A DNA stretch of 64,000 bases from CAVYGN01 sp963796325 (GCA_963796325.1 CAWCLF010000001.1:1488001-1552000), one strand, 5' to 3'. Shown: positions 41,873-51,705, counted from the stretch's first letter. A program made the numbers and translations. The notes: generated by a model from the letters alone, not told the origin.

Positions 41873-44080
41873 ATGGAAAAAGCTGTTACTTTAGGCATTA
41901 CAGGGATGTCATGCGCTTCCTGTTCTCTGAGAATAGAGAAGGGGCTTATGAAACTTTCAGGAATATTGACCGCGAATATAAATCTTGCTATGGAAAAGGC
42001 GCAGGTATCTTATGACGATTCGCAGATCAGGATCGAAGATATCAAACAAAAAATCGAAGATATAGGCTACGGCGCAATGGAATTTAAGGAAGAAACTATG
42101 GATAAAGCAGCCGCGGAAACAAAAAGAGAAATGAATAAACTCGGCCTTCTTTTTCTGTTTTCGGCTGCCTTAAGCCTGCCTCTCTTTGCCGGAATGCTGT
42201 TAATGCTGCTGAAAATCGATTTCCCGCTATTTGAAAATCCGTATTTCCAGCTGGCGCTTGCCACGCCTGTTCAGTTTATCATAGGCTTCAGGTTTTATAG
42301 AAACTCGTGGCATAATTTAAAGTCCCTTTCGCCGGGAATGGATGTCCTTATCGCCCTGGGCACATCTGCGGCATACTTCTTCAGCGTCTACAACGCTTTT
42401 CTCGGAGGCGATCCCGGGCATCTTTATTTCGAAGGCGGAGCTGTCATCATTACCCTTGTGCTTCTGGGAAAATACCTCGAATCGATAGCCAGGGGAAAAA
42501 CCTCCGAGGCCATTAAAAAGCTCCTGTCCCTGCAGGCTAAAACTGCCCGCGTTATCAGGGATGGCCTTGAACAGGATCTGCCTGTCGATGAAGTAGTTCC
42601 CGGGGACAGGATAATGGTAAAGCCGGGTGAAAAAGTGCCTGTCGACGGAGTTATAATAGAAGGGTATTCATCGGTCGACGAAAGCATGGTTACGGGTGAA
42701 AGCATACCGGTTGAGAAAATGAAAGGCTCCTCTGTAATAGGAGCAACATTGAACCATAACGGAAGTTTCATATTCGAGGCTCTTAAGGTCGGCAAAGATA
42801 CAATGCTTGTGCAGATTGTAAAGTTCGTTGAACAGGCCCAGGGTTCGAAGGCGCCGGTCCAGCGTCTCGCAGACAGGGTCGCAGGCGTCTTTGTCCCGTC
42901 AGTCCTGGCGATAGCGCTTATCACGTTTGTAATATGGATGATCCTGGGGCATGAACCTGCCAGGGCCCTGATTGCCGCAGTTTCAGTGCTTGTAATAGCC
43001 TGCCCCTGCGCGCTGGGGCTTGCTACTCCGACAGCGATAATGGTCGGGACAGGTAAAGGCGCTGAAAAAGGCATCCTGATCAGGAACGGTGAAGCGCTGG
43101 AAAAGGCTTGCCGTATAAGCACCGTCGTTTTTGATAAAACGGGGACTATAACGAACGGCAAGCCGGTACTGACGGATATTATTCCTTTCAATGGATTTTC
43201 ATCGGACGATGTCCTGCGCTATGCCGCCATTGCTGAAAACAATTCAAGCCACCCGCTGGCTCAACCTATAGTAGATGCGGCAAAAGGCAAAGGCTTGCTT
43301 GATATTTCGGAGAAATTCGATAATATACCGGGAAAGGGGGTCGCCGCCCTGTACAATGGAAAGCAAATACTATTCGGAAACATGAAGCTCCTGTCGGAAT
43401 ACAAAGTTGATATTCTGAGTTCCGGTTCTATATTGAAGAAACTGGAAGGAGAAGGAAAAACTGCCATGCTTGCGTCTTATGGAGGGACTGCTGCCGGCAT
43501 TATTGCAGTCGCGGACACTATCAAGGAGAACTCGCAGCTTGCTGTCCTGGCCCTGCAGAAAATGGGGATCGGGACAATGATGATAACCGGCGACAACGAG
43601 AGAACGGCGCTGTCCATAGCCGGGCAGGCAGGAATAGAGAAAGTAATAGCAGGTGTGCTGCCCGGCGATAAAGCGAAAGTAATAGAAATGCTTAAAAAAT
43701 CCGGTGAGACAGTCGCGATGGTCGGCGACGGCATTAATGACGCGCCGGCCCTGGCGGCATCAGATATTGGGATAGCGATAGGCGCGGGAACGGATATTGC
43801 GATAGAGGCTTCGGATATAACGCTTGTCAGGAACGACCTTATGTCGATTGTAGATGCCGTACGGCTTTCAAAAAAAACCATGGGAAAAATAAAGCAGAAC
43901 CTTTTCTGGGCTTTTGTATATAACTGCATCGGAATACCCTTCGCGGCCCTGGGATTGCTTAATCCTGTTATCGCCGGGGGCGCTATGGCTTTCAGCTCGG
44001 TATCGGTCGTAACTAATTCCCTTTCCCTGAAAAGGATAAAGCTTGGAAGAAATCTCGAAAAAAAAGGAGTTAATCTATGA
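41873..44080 (+). CDS. copA: Copper-exporting P1B-type ATPase
   Basis: The start at 41873 follows AGAGGAGAA. The 735 residues contain one N-terminal HMA domain (ITGMSCASCSLRIEKG), actuator TGES, transmembrane metal site ACPCALGLATP (CPC), phosphorylation site VFDKTGTITNG, HP motif (SSHPLAQP) and hinge MVGDGINDAPALAASDIG. It exports Cu(I) from the cytoplasm. The stop overlaps the next gene's ATG (ATGA), indicating coupling. Confidence 0.96.
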   Translation: MEKAVTLGITGMSCASCSLRIEKGLMKLSGILTANINLAMEKAQVSYDDSQIRIEDIKQKIEDIGYGAMEFKEETMDKAAAETKREMNKLGLLFLFSAALSLPLFAGMLLMLLKIDFPLFENPYFQLALATPVQFIIGFRFYRNSWHNLKSLSPGMDVLIALGTSAAYFFSVYNAFLGGDPGHLYFEGGAVIITLVLLGKYLESIARGKTSEAIKKLLSLQAKTARVIRDGLEQDLPVDEVVPGDRIMVKPGEKVPVDGVIIEGYSSVDESMVTGESIPVEKMKGSSVIGATLNHNGSFIFEALKVGKDTMLVQIVKFVEQAQGSKAPVQRLADRVAGVFVPSVLAIALITFVIWMILGHEPARALIAAVSVLVIACPCALGLATPTAIMVGTGKGAEKGILIRNGEALEKACRISTVVFDKTGTITNGKPVLTDIIPFNGFSSDDVLRYAAIAENNSSHPLAQPIVDAAKGKGLLDISEKFDNIPGKGVAALYNGKQILFGNMKLLSEYKVDILSSGSILKKLEGEGKTAMLASYGGTAAGIIAVADTIKENSQLAVLALQKMGIGTMMITGDNERTALSIAGQAGIEKVIAGVLPGDKAKVIEMLKKSGETVAMVGDGINDAPALAASDIGIAIGAGTDIAIEASDITLVRNDLMSIVDAVRLSKKTMGKIKQNLFWAFVYNCIGIPFAALGLLNPVIAGGAMAFSSVSVVTNSLSLKRIKLGRNLEKKGVNL

Positions 44081-45873
44081 ATATCCGCAAAATTTTTAAA
44101 ATTGAAGGCATGACCTGCCACCACTGTGAAAATACGATCGAAGATGCCCTTAAAAAAGAAGGGGTTGTTAAAGTTGAGGCGCATCATGCCAAAAAAATTG
44201 CGCGGATCGAATACGATCCGGCCATTATATCCGAGGCGCAGATAAAAATAATCATACGCGAAGCCGGTTATGAAGTCAGGGGTGTATCGGATGATACCGG
44301 TCCCGGCAGGAAAACGGTTGAAATTGCCCAGGTTGCCGGTATAACTTTAGCCCTGCTGGGAGTTTATTTCCTTATTTCAAAAACAATCGGGTTCAATTTT
44401 ATTCCCCAGGTCAATTCTTCAATGGGATTAGGGATGATTTTTATTGTCGGCCTTATAACGTCCCTGCATTGCGCGGCGATGTGCGGGGGGATCAGTATTT
44501 CCCAATGCGCCCAGGGAGAGGATAAGAAACAAAACAAATATGTGAACGGAATACTTTATAATGTCGGGAGGGTTGTTTCTTACACAATTTTAGGCGGAAT
44601 AATCGGAGCCGTCGGATCAGTATTCAATTTTTCCCCTGCGGTAAAGGGGGGTATTGCGATCGGCGCCGGCATCCTGATGGTTCTTGTGGGCCTGAGGATG
44701 GCAGGGGTGTTCGCTTTCCTGAAAAAAGTAAAATTGCCCGGAAGCGGCTTACTTTCAAGGTTCGCCCCGAAAAAATCGGGCTCGAAGTCCCGTCATTACG
44801 GCCCGTTTATAGTCGGATTATTAAACGGCCTTATGCCCTGCGCCCCGTTGCAGGCCATGCAGCTATATGCCCTGGGAACCGGAAGCGCTCTGGCCGGCGC
44901 GTTATCCATGTTCTTCTTCTCGGCAGGCACGGTCCCTTTGATGTTCGGCATAGGGACAGCCGCTTCATTGCTTTCGCGCAAGTTTTCAGGCAGTCTGATC
45001 CGCATCAGCGCGATAATTGTCATGTTCCTCGGATTAGTGATGGTGAACCGGGGCATGAGTTTATCCGGGAACGGGGTTGTAATCAGCCCTGCCCAGGGTA
45101 ATATAGCGGCCCTGAAAGGGCCTTACCAGGAAGTCACAATGGTAGTCAGGCCGGATGCATTTGAACCTATCGTCGTACAGAGGGGAATACCGGTCAGGTG
45201 GATCATTAAAGCCGACAGCACAAATTTGAACGGCTGCAATAACGGTATCCTGGTCCCGCAGTTCAACATAACGAAAAAACTTGCCCCCGGCGATAATATC
45301 GTGGAATTTACTCCCGATACGTCGGGAAAATTCGGCTATTCCTGCTGGATGGGCATGATAAGGAGCACGGTAACTGTAGTTGACGATATAGCGAAGGCGG
45401 ATCCGAATTCAATCAAAACAAACGCAGAGGCAGCACCCCAGACATATGCGGGAGGCTGCTGCAGCAGAGGAACGGGAAAGCAACTGACCGAGGGTGATAT
45501 ATATATACCGCCGGTCGTCAATAACCGGCAGGAAGTAATAGTTAATGTCGATCAGAACGGCTATAGCCCGGCGATAATCGTGATCCAGAAGGGCGCATCT
45601 TTCAAGGTTAAATTCGTGGCCAGGCAATTGACTACCTGCAACAGCGGAGTAATTTTTCCCGAGTACGGGGGCGGTCTCGACTTCACGAAAGGTCAGTTTG
45701 AAACCCCGCTTCTCAAAGCCTCGCGGGATTTTCATTTTACCTGCTGGATGGGCATGATCAAGGGTTTCGGCGCTGTTGTGGACAATGTCAATAATTTTAA
45801 TAAAACGGATTTAATAGCCAGGGCTAACCTTCCGGCCCCGGGCGGAAGCAGGGGCGGCTGCTGCGGGAGGTAA
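44077..45873 (+). CDS. HMA / TauE-like membrane / tandem cupredoxin-like fusion
   Basis: A 598-residue fusion. Residues 1-70 form an HMA copper chaperone domain (IEGMTCHHCENTIEDAL). Residues 85-320 contain about seven membrane segments of the TauE/SafE or DsbD-like type, with Cys at SLHCAAMCGG and GLMPCAPLQAMQ. Two cupredoxin-like domains follow, each with a Cu-site motif YSCWMGMI or FTCWMGMIKG, and Cys-Cys tails GGCCSR and GGCCGR. It probably hands copper across the membrane beside CopA. The exact transport direction is unknown. Confidence 0.85.
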   Translation: MNIRKIFKIEGMTCHHCENTIEDALKKEGVVKVEAHHAKKIARIEYDPAIISEAQIKIIIREAGYEVRGVSDDTGPGRKTVEIAQVAGITLALLGVYFLISKTIGFNFIPQVNSSMGLGMIFIVGLITSLHCAAMCGGISISQCAQGEDKKQNKYVNGILYNVGRVVSYTILGGIIGAVGSVFNFSPAVKGGIAIGAGILMVLVGLRMAGVFAFLKKVKLPGSGLLSRFAPKKSGSKSRHYGPFIVGLLNGLMPCAPLQAMQLYALGTGSALAGALSMFFFSAGTVPLMFGIGTAASLLSRKFSGSLIRISAIIVMFLGLVMVNRGMSLSGNGVVISPAQGNIAALKGPYQEVTMVVRPDAFEPIVVQRGIPVRWIIKADSTNLNGCNNGILVPQFNITKKLAPGDNIVEFTPDTSGKFGYSCWMGMIRSTVTVVDDIAKADPNSIKTNAEAAPQTYAGGCCSRGTGKQLTEGDIYIPPVVNNRQEVIVNVDQNGYSPAIIVIQKGASFKVKFVARQLTTCNSGVIFPEYGGGLDFTKGQFETPLLKASRDFHFTCWMGMIKGFGAVVDNVNNFNKTDLIARANLPAPGGSRGGCCGR

Positions 45874-45924
45874 TGGATGCTCCGGATTTCGGCAAAATCT
45901 CGAATAATAAGTACGGAGGCTGGA

Positions 45925-46539
45925 TCAATCGAATAAAAATCTATGCAAAGCGCCGATCCCGGTACGAATAATGCGCTCTTTACCGACAGGATTTTTCCCG
46001 AACGCTATTCTGTCAACTATTGCCGAGATAAAATCAAAAGATATAATTGCAGCCGCTTCCGGATCATCGGCTTTAATTTCATCTTTATATCGGATGAAAT
46101 AAGCTGTGACAATCTGCCGTGATTCTTCCTTTTGCCTGTCAAGGACGGCCGCGACATCAGGATCTGCATAATAAAGCAGATTCAGCACCTTGTTGATTTT
46201 CCTGGATTTTTTATGAATTTCAACAAGACCGGCGACAAGGTTCGCCAGCCATTCTTTTTTATCTTTATTATAAAAATCGATTTTGTTTTTTAATTGGTCA
46301 AAGAACAGCATAAATTGTTTGTGGTAACGGTCAAGCAAATCCAGCAGTATGGAATCCCTGTTTTTAAAATAAGAATAAAGGCTTCCTATAGAGATGCCCG
46401 CGGTTTTAGCTATCTCATTGGTCGTTGTTGAATAATAGCCTTTTTCATAAAATAGATCGAGTGCGGTTTCCAGTATTTTTTCTTTCATACCGATGCTTCG
46501 CAGCTGTTTCGGTTCCCGCACATTTTTTTCCGACGGCAT
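45925..46539 (-). CDS. TetR/AcrR-family regulator
   Basis: A 204-residue repressor. The HTH is at residues 20-65 (ILETALDLFYEKGYYSTTTN, EIAKTAGISIGSLYSYFKNR). The C-terminal ligand domain is unclassified. It is divergent from a methyltransferase gene with near-perfect palindromes between them, which it probably binds. Confidence 0.9.
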   Translation of the reverse strand: MPSEKNVREPKQLRSIGMKEKILETALDLFYEKGYYSTTTNEIAKTAGISIGSLYSYFKNRDSILLDLLDRYHKQFMLFFDQLKNKIDFYNKDKKEWLANLVAGLVEIHKKSRKINKVLNLLYYADPDVAAVLDRQKEESRQIVTAYFIRYKDEIKADDPEAAAIISFDFISAIVDRIAFGKNPVGKERIIRTGIGALHRFLFD

Positions 46540-46593
46540 ATCATTATCCTTATAACAATGATTTTAAAATGAGATTTTCTTTCTGTCAAAAAA

Positions 46594-46671
46594 TAATATG
46601 AGCATACACTCATAATAATATTGACATAAACCGGCTGTTTGATTTATAATATGAGTATAAACTCATATTAT
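46594..46671. promoter_or_regulatory. Divergent promoter with two TetR-type operators
   Basis: Operator 1 (ATATGAGCATACACTCATAA, 46596-46615) and operator 2 (about 46646-46671, ATATGAGTATAAACTCATAT at its core) share the half-site ATATGAG. A promoter TTGACA (46621-46626) with TATAAT (46645-46650), spacer 18, reads toward the methyltransferase; operator 2 covers its -10 box. Confidence 0.8.
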
Positions 46672-46701
46672 AAAAATGATTTATTTGAAGGAGAGTATGT
46701 T

Positions 46702-47268
46702 ATGAAAGACCTGACAGAGAGCATCCGTTTAGGCAGATTCGAGTTTTTAGCCATGAACAATCCGATCAGAAATTTTCGTCAAAAGCATGGAGAATTTCCT
46801 CTTATTCTGAAAATGCTGAAGGGACACGAAATCGATTTAACCGGGAAGATAATCATGGATATGGGCTGCGGCTCGGGATTCGGAACTGAACTGATCATAC
46901 AAAAGCTGAGACCTTCCAGGATCATAGCTTTTGACCTTATGCCCGAGCAAATTATGCTTGCAAAAAAACGCAAACTTCCTGTCGAATTCAATGTCGGAGA
47001 TGCGACGAATATTGATTTAAAAAATTCAATATGTAATGCGGTTTTTGATTTTGGAATCCTGCATCACATCCCTCTCTGGAGGAAGGCACTGTCGGAAGCG
47101 GCTCGTGTCCTGATTCCCGGAGGGGCGCTTATTATTGAAGAGCCTCATAAAATGTTTGAATGGGATGAGTTTGAACAGGGAATTCAACAAGCCGGGTTTA
47201 AAATATTAGACAGAAAACAGTGGTACGGGGGGTTTTTCAGGTTCTTTCTGGCACAGAAGCGATTGTGA
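46702..47268 (+). CDS. Class I SAM-dependent methyltransferase
   Basis: The start at 46702 follows GAAGGAGAG; an upstream start at 46639 would lie in the operator. The 188-residue enzyme has motif I IMDMGCGSGFGTELI, an acidic motif (RIIAFDLMPEQ), and FDFGILHHIPLW, typical of methyltransferases acting on small molecules. The substrate is unknown. It is controlled, by inference, by the divergent TetR protein. Confidence 0.82.
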   Translation: MKDLTESIRLGRFEFLAMNNPIRNFRQKHGEFPLILKMLKGHEIDLTGKIIMDMGCGSGFGTELIIQKLRPSRIIAFDLMPEQIMLAKKRKLPVEFNVGDATNIDLKNSICNAVFDFGILHHIPLWRKALSEAARVLIPGGALIIEEPHKMFEWDEFEQGIQQAGFKILDRKQWYGGFFRFFLAQKRL

Positions 47269-47278
47269 GCATATTCAA

Positions 47279-47315
47279 AAAGGGGCGTGCCGTTGCACGC
47301 CCCTTTATTTTTTCT
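47279..47315 (+). terminator. Rho-independent terminator after the methyltransferase
   Basis: A perfect 12-bp stem (AAAGGGGCGTGC with its complement) closes a CGTT loop and is followed by a T-rich tract. Confidence 0.92.
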
Positions 47316-47405
47316 TATTTTACAAAAACCATACAGGCAGCGATAATTATTGCCTAATTTATTTACTAGTATTAAAATAAATAACTAAGTAAAAAGGGGG
47401 CTGTT

Positions 47406-48668
47406 TTGAAAAGCAAATATTCCATTGAAACGGTGATGGTCCATGGCGATTACGACCCGTCTGCCCATAACAGGTCGCGGATGGTCCCTATATACCAGAC
47501 TTCCGCTTTTTGTTATGACAGCTCGGAGCATGCGGCGGAAATATTCGCTTTCGATGAACCCGGATTTATTTATTCACGCCTTAACAATCCGACTGTCGAC
47601 GAAGCTGAAAAGAGAGTCAATCTCCTCGAAGGCGGTATAGGGGCAGTGGCGTTCAGCTCCGGTATGGCCGCAGTTTCAGGGCTCATATTAAACATGCTCG
47701 GATCCGGCGATGAAATCATCGCTGCGAATTGCCTTTACGGCGGATCGATGGGTTTTTTAAAGGATACTTTATCGAATCTCAAGATCGGGGTAAAATTTTT
47801 TGACCCTTTGAAGCCTGAAGAAATCGGGGATCTTATCACTCCGAGAACCCGCCTCATCATGATAGAAAATATTGCGAATCCTCTTTTGGTGGTGCCTGAT
47901 ATCGAAAGGATATCCGGAATTGCAGGTAAAGCTATGATACCTCTCCTTGTCGATAATACCATTGCAACGCCGTACCTCTGCAGGCCTTTCGAATACGGAG
48001 CCGATTTTATCGTTCATTCCTGCACAAAATACATGGAAGGCCATGGAAGCATCATCGGCGGAATGGTCGTTGATGCCGGGACTTTCCGGTGGGACAGGGA
48101 AAGATTTCCGCTCCTGTACGACGAAGCGCCGGGAGGCAAAACATATGCGGAAAAGTTCGGAAAAGCGGCTTTCCTGACAAGGCTGAGGGGCAAAGTCCTG
48201 ATGAATATGGGGGCCTGCATGCCTCCTTTTCATGCTTTTTTACTCCTGCATGGACTTGAAACCCTTCATGTAAGAATGGAACGGCATTGTAAAAACGCAA
48301 AAAAACTTGCAGAATGCCTTTCCGGTCATCCGAAGGTCGCCTGGGTCTGCTATCCGGGCCTTCCGGGCCACCCCTCGCATGCCAATGCACTGAAATACCT
48401 TAAGAACGGCTTCGGCGCCATGGTAGGGTTCGGTTTGAAGGGAGGGTATAACTCCTGTAAAAAATTCATCGACACCGTCAGGCTTTTATCGCATTCTACC
48501 AATATCGGAGATACGAAGACGCTGGTTATTCATCCTGCAAGCACAACCCATGCAGCGCTTACAGACGGTGAAAGGAAAGCCGCAGGAATCTCCGATGATT
48601 TTATCAGGATATCCGTCGGAATAGAAAATATTGAAGATATAATCAGGGAAATGGAGAAAGCATTTTAA
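47406..48668 (+). CDS. metY: Cys/Met-metabolism PLP enzyme, O-acetylhomoserine sulfhydrylase-like
   Basis: A 420-residue enzyme starting at TTG 47406, six bases after AAAAAGGGGG. Conserved parts: PIYQTSAFCYDSSEHAAEIF, GFIYSRLNNPT, FSSGMAAVSG, DNTIATPYLCRPFEYGADFI and the PLP Lys in HSCTKYMEGHGSIIGG. The GHG after the Lys favours O-acetylhomoserine sulfhydrylase over cystathionine enzymes, but methionine gamma-lyase is an alternative. No SAM riboswitch or T-box was seen upstream. Confidence 0.82.
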   Translation: MKSKYSIETVMVHGDYDPSAHNRSRMVPIYQTSAFCYDSSEHAAEIFAFDEPGFIYSRLNNPTVDEAEKRVNLLEGGIGAVAFSSGMAAVSGLILNMLGSGDEIIAANCLYGGSMGFLKDTLSNLKIGVKFFDPLKPEEIGDLITPRTRLIMIENIANPLLVVPDIERISGIAGKAMIPLLVDNTIATPYLCRPFEYGADFIVHSCTKYMEGHGSIIGGMVVDAGTFRWDRERFPLLYDEAPGGKTYAEKFGKAAFLTRLRGKVLMNMGACMPPFHAFLLLHGLETLHVRMERHCKNAKKLAECLSGHPKVAWVCYPGLPGHPSHANALKYLKNGFGAMVGFGLKGGYNSCKKFIDTVRLLSHSTNIGDTKTLVIHPASTTHAALTDGERKAAGISDDFIRISVGIENIEDIIREMEKAF

Positions 48669-48674
48669 TGCCGG

Positions 48675-49715
48675 TCATTTTTCCTTGTGATTGTCGAAAT
48701 AAGCTTTCCAGGCGGTTTCCGCCGTCCTGATATAATGTTTCTTGGATGAGTCGTCCAGGAAGCAGGCTTTGAAGCCGTTGATTATTATATTTTTGATTTC
48801 TTCGAGCGAGAAATTCAGCTTGCTGTAAAGGTTCCAGTATTCGTCGATTGTTGTGGTATGGAAGAATGTCGGGTCATCCGTGTTAATCGTAACCATGATG
48901 CCGCTGTCGTACAGCTTCCTGACCGGATGGTCCTCTATCTTTTTGACTATCTTTTTTGTGAATACGTTGGAAGTGATGCAGATTTCAAGCGGTATGGCCT
49001 TATCCCTTAGATATTCCATCAGTTTCGGGTCCTGTATGGAAGTAATCCCATGTCCGATCCTTTCGGCCTTAAGAAGAAGAAGCGAGTCCCATATAGACCT
49101 GGGGCCTTCATCTTCGCCGGCATGCGCAACTGTATGGAAACCTGATTGCCTGGCTTCTTCGAATATTTTCCTGAAGTTGCGGGCAGGTCCTTTTAATTCA
49201 TCGCCGCCCAGTCCTATGCCTATTATGTGGCCATCTTTATAGCGTTCGGCAAGGACGAGGTTGTGCGCCGCATTCTCAATTCCGAATGTTCTTGAAATGT
49301 CGATTATGATTTTAATTGTAATTCCGTACTTTAATTTTATTTCATCTATCTTTTTTCCGATCACCGACATCATATCGGAGAATTTTATCCCTTTCTGTAT
49401 GAACGATGACGGCGCGAAGAAGAGTTCGCAGTAAACAATATTATTATCCTTGAGATAACCGGCGGCGTCGTCGAACAGAATTTCAAAGTCCCCGGGCTCT
49501 TCGAAAAGGTTCTGTATGGTAAGGAAGGAACGAATGAAATCCTTAAGGCTGTTATAAGTAAAGAGCTTATCGAGCTCCCTGCCGCTTCCCGGCGTTTTAC
49601 GCTTCCTCTTCAAAAAACTATTTACCGTATCGAGGGAAATCATTCCTTCCGAATGAAGGTGAATTTCCGATTTCGGAATAGATTTTAATAATGCATAAAA
49701 CCCGTCTTTAGTCAT
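48675..49715 (-). CDS. add: Adenosine deaminase
   Basis: The start at 49715 (MTKDGFYALLKSIPKSEIHL) follows a GGGAG. The 346-residue enzyme has the zinc HxH in EIHLHSEGMI, catalytic HAGED, His in ERIGHGITS and the Asp pair in VTINTDDPTFF. It hydrolyses adenosine (or adenine) to inosine (or hypoxanthine). It is convergent with metY, six bases apart. Confidence 0.88.
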   Translation of the reverse strand: MTKDGFYALLKSIPKSEIHLHSEGMISLDTVNSFLKRKRKTPGSGRELDKLFTYNSLKDFIRSFLTIQNLFEEPGDFEILFDDAAGYLKDNNIVYCELFFAPSSFIQKGIKFSDMMSVIGKKIDEIKLKYGITIKIIIDISRTFGIENAAHNLVLAERYKDGHIIGIGLGGDELKGPARNFRKIFEEARQSGFHTVAHAGEDEGPRSIWDSLLLLKAERIGHGITSIQDPKLMEYLRDKAIPLEICITSNVFTKKIVKKIEDHPVRKLYDSGIMVTINTDDPTFFHTTTIDEYWNLYSKLNFSLEEIKNIIINGFKACFLDDSSKKHYIRTAETAWKAYFDNHKEK

Positions 49716-50009
49716 AAACGGTACTCCCGTACATTTTAAGAAAAATTGAAATAATTGCGCGTATAACAAAAATGATAAAAAAACCTAACTATTTACCTGA
49801 TAAATAATTAATAAATTTGCCCGCGCAAATGCTGCAATTTTATATATATTAATCGGAAAAGGTTGTCATGAAATAAAATAGAAAGGGCCGGTTCTAAATA
49901 CAAACTCTGTTATTAACAACTAATAATATAATGTCTAATATTGAGAGCCCGGGTGCTCAAGACGCTGCCGCACGTACCGGCTTGACCGATGGAAAGCGCG
50001 CGCCCGAAA
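49716..50009. other. Intergenic stretch
   Basis: No gene is seen. A hairpin GAGCCCGGGTGCTC at about 49946-49959 and a GC-rich segment to 50000 lie downstream of trmB and may include its terminator. Confidence 0.4.
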
Positions 50010-50627
50010 TTAAGAGCCTGATTTTTTAAATGATAAATAATTGATATTCCTTACAGGGCTCATTTTCCTGTAAAACAGGGTGGGGAATGAATCGTATATG
50101 TCGGATTCGATCAATTTTTCATAATTATTTTCAAGTAGGGGGAAGCTTGATAAAAGATCCGCCGCCTCATGCGCATATTCGACTACATCGGTTACAAGGT
50201 TCAGGGTGCCTCCCGGTTTAAGAACGCGTACCGCCTGTGTCAGAAAGGACGGTTTGAAAATCCTGTTCTTCCATTGCCTCTTTCGAAGCCAGGGATCCGG
50301 GAAGTTGATATGAATTTCACCGACGGAATTCTCAGGGAAGAGAAGCTTCAGGGCGAGTTCGCCTTCGGAATCGAGTAATGCGAAATTGGTAATTTTTCTC
50401 TTTACAAGCCTTTCCGATGTTTTATAAATCCTTTTCCTGGAAATTTCAATCCCTATAAAAAAGAAGCCGGTATTTTCCATTGTTTTTTCTATGAGAAAAT
50501 CCCCATGTCCGCAGCCCATGTCCACTACCGCCGCGCTTTTTTTGAGGCAGTCGAGGAAACTGCATATGCAGGATTCGTCGTTTAGCCTGATTTCGTTTTT
50601 GATATCGGGGAATGTGTTTTTTTCCAC
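50010..50627 (-). CDS. trmB: tRNA (guanine-N7-)-methyltransferase
   Basis: A 205-residue SAM enzyme that methylates G46 of tRNA. Motif I is VDMGCGHGDFLIEK, and the family signature INFPDPWLRKRQWKNRIFKP with LTQAVRVLKPGGTLNLVTD is present. It is nine bases downstream of gatC on the same strand, so they are probably one operon. Confidence 0.93.
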   Translation of the reverse strand: MEKNTFPDIKNEIRLNDESCICSFLDCLKKSAAVVDMGCGHGDFLIEKTMENTGFFFIGIEISRKRIYKTSERLVKRKITNFALLDSEGELALKLLFPENSVGEIHINFPDPWLRKRQWKNRIFKPSFLTQAVRVLKPGGTLNLVTDVVEYAHEAADLLSSFPLLENNYEKLIESDIYDSFPTLFYRKMSPVRNINYLSFKKSGS

Positions 50628-50636
50628 AGAAAGGCC

Positions 50637-50930
50637 TTAATAATCTATAATCCTGGGAACTACGATGCTGCCGTCTTCAAAGCGGGGCGATATTTTTGCC
50701 AGTTCCTCCGTTTTCATCGATTTGCCTATTTCATCCTGCCTTAAGACATTCGATTTTTCCACGGCATGAGTCATCGGTTTTATTTTCTCAGTATCGAGCT
50801 CTCCGATCTTTTCGACAAAACCGATAATTTTAGAAAATTGAGCGAGAAAAAGGTCCTTTTCTTCGCCTGTGAATTCGAGCTTTGCAAGCCGGGAGACCTT
50901 TTCAACGTCTTCAAGTGTTATTGGATGCAT
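50637..50930 (-). CDS. gatC: Asp-tRNA(Asn)/Glu-tRNA(Gln) amidotransferase subunit C
   Basis: A 97-residue protein with the normal GatC pattern: VEKVSRLAKLEFTGEEKDLF, AQFSKIIGFVEKIGELDTE and the ending EDGSIVVPRIIDY. It stabilises GatA-GatB. gatA and gatB are not adjacent, which is not unusual. Confidence 0.92.
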   Translation of the reverse strand: MHPITLEDVEKVSRLAKLEFTGEEKDLFLAQFSKIIGFVEKIGELDTEKIKPMTHAVEKSNVLRQDEIGKSMKTEELAKISPRFEDGSIVVPRIIDY

Positions 50931-51004
50931 CGATAACTCCGGATTTTATATATCAAATTTTACCCGGCCTCCGGGTTTTAGTCAATTTTATAATGCCGAA
51001 AAGT

Positions 51005-51550
51005 TTATTCGTGATACAGGGTCCTTGCCGCCTGGATTCGGGATTCTTCAGGCGATACTATTATTTCGACAAGTTTGACCGCGGCGTCCAGGGATGTTCC
51101 GACTCCCTGGGAAGTTATGATATTACCGTCAATTACCACCCTCTCATCGAGCCTGTTACCCGAAGATATTTCAGTCCCGGGAAAACAGGTATAATTTTTA
51201 TCCTTCAATATACCTGCCCTGTCAAGGATCATCGGAGCCGCGCATATCGCGTATATCAGTTTTTTCCGATCGTTGAAATTCCTTACGACCTTCAGTATCG
51301 ATTCGTTGGAGGCGAGTTTCGAGGCCCCGGGACCGCCCGGAATGAGAATTCCGTCGTATTCATCGGCATCGATGTCTCCGGGACGGTTGAAGATTCTGTC
51401 GGTTTTTAATGTTAATCCGCTTCTGCCGGTAATAAGATCGTTTCCGACTCCGTAAATATGGAGTTCGACCATGGCCCTTCTCAGAAGGTCGATTGCCGTA
51501 ACGGCTTCCGTTTCCTCGAAGTTTTCACCTATTATAAAACAGTACTTCAT
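51005..51550 (-). CDS. DJ-1/PfpI-family protein
   Basis: A 181-residue protein with the DJ-1 fold: an acidic Glu in the FEETEAVTAIDLLRRA segment, GILIPGGPGASKL, and the nucleophile elbow IYAICAAPMILDRAGIL (Cys). VISGNIITSQGVGTSLDAA-type C-terminal sequence matches the thiazole/DJ-1 subgroup. It may be a chaperone or deglycase-like stress protein; the exact activity is unknown. Confidence 0.85.
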   Translation of the reverse strand: MKYCFIIGENFEETEAVTAIDLLRRAMVELHIYGVGNDLITGRSGLTLKTDRIFNRPGDIDADEYDGILIPGGPGASKLASNESILKVVRNFNDRKKLIYAICAAPMILDRAGILKDKNYTCFPGTEISSGNRLDERVVIDGNIITSQGVGTSLDAAVKLVEIIVSPEESRIQAARTLYHE

Positions 51551-51705
51551 ATTTCCCTCTTTGATATAACCTTTGATCGGGTCATTTTAAAGTTAACGAT
51601 ACGGCATAAAAAAGGCAAGAACCGCCACATTTACAGGGTGCTTTCAATTTGACCCATTTAAGCAAAAAAACCGTTCTTTTTTGAGTCATATTGACACAAA
51701 TTTTT

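Noticed and set aside
47309..47405. SAM riboswitch or T-box leader before the metY-like gene
   Set aside because: The leader is only about 90 bases, AT-rich and without the conserved cores or paired helices of these riboswitches.
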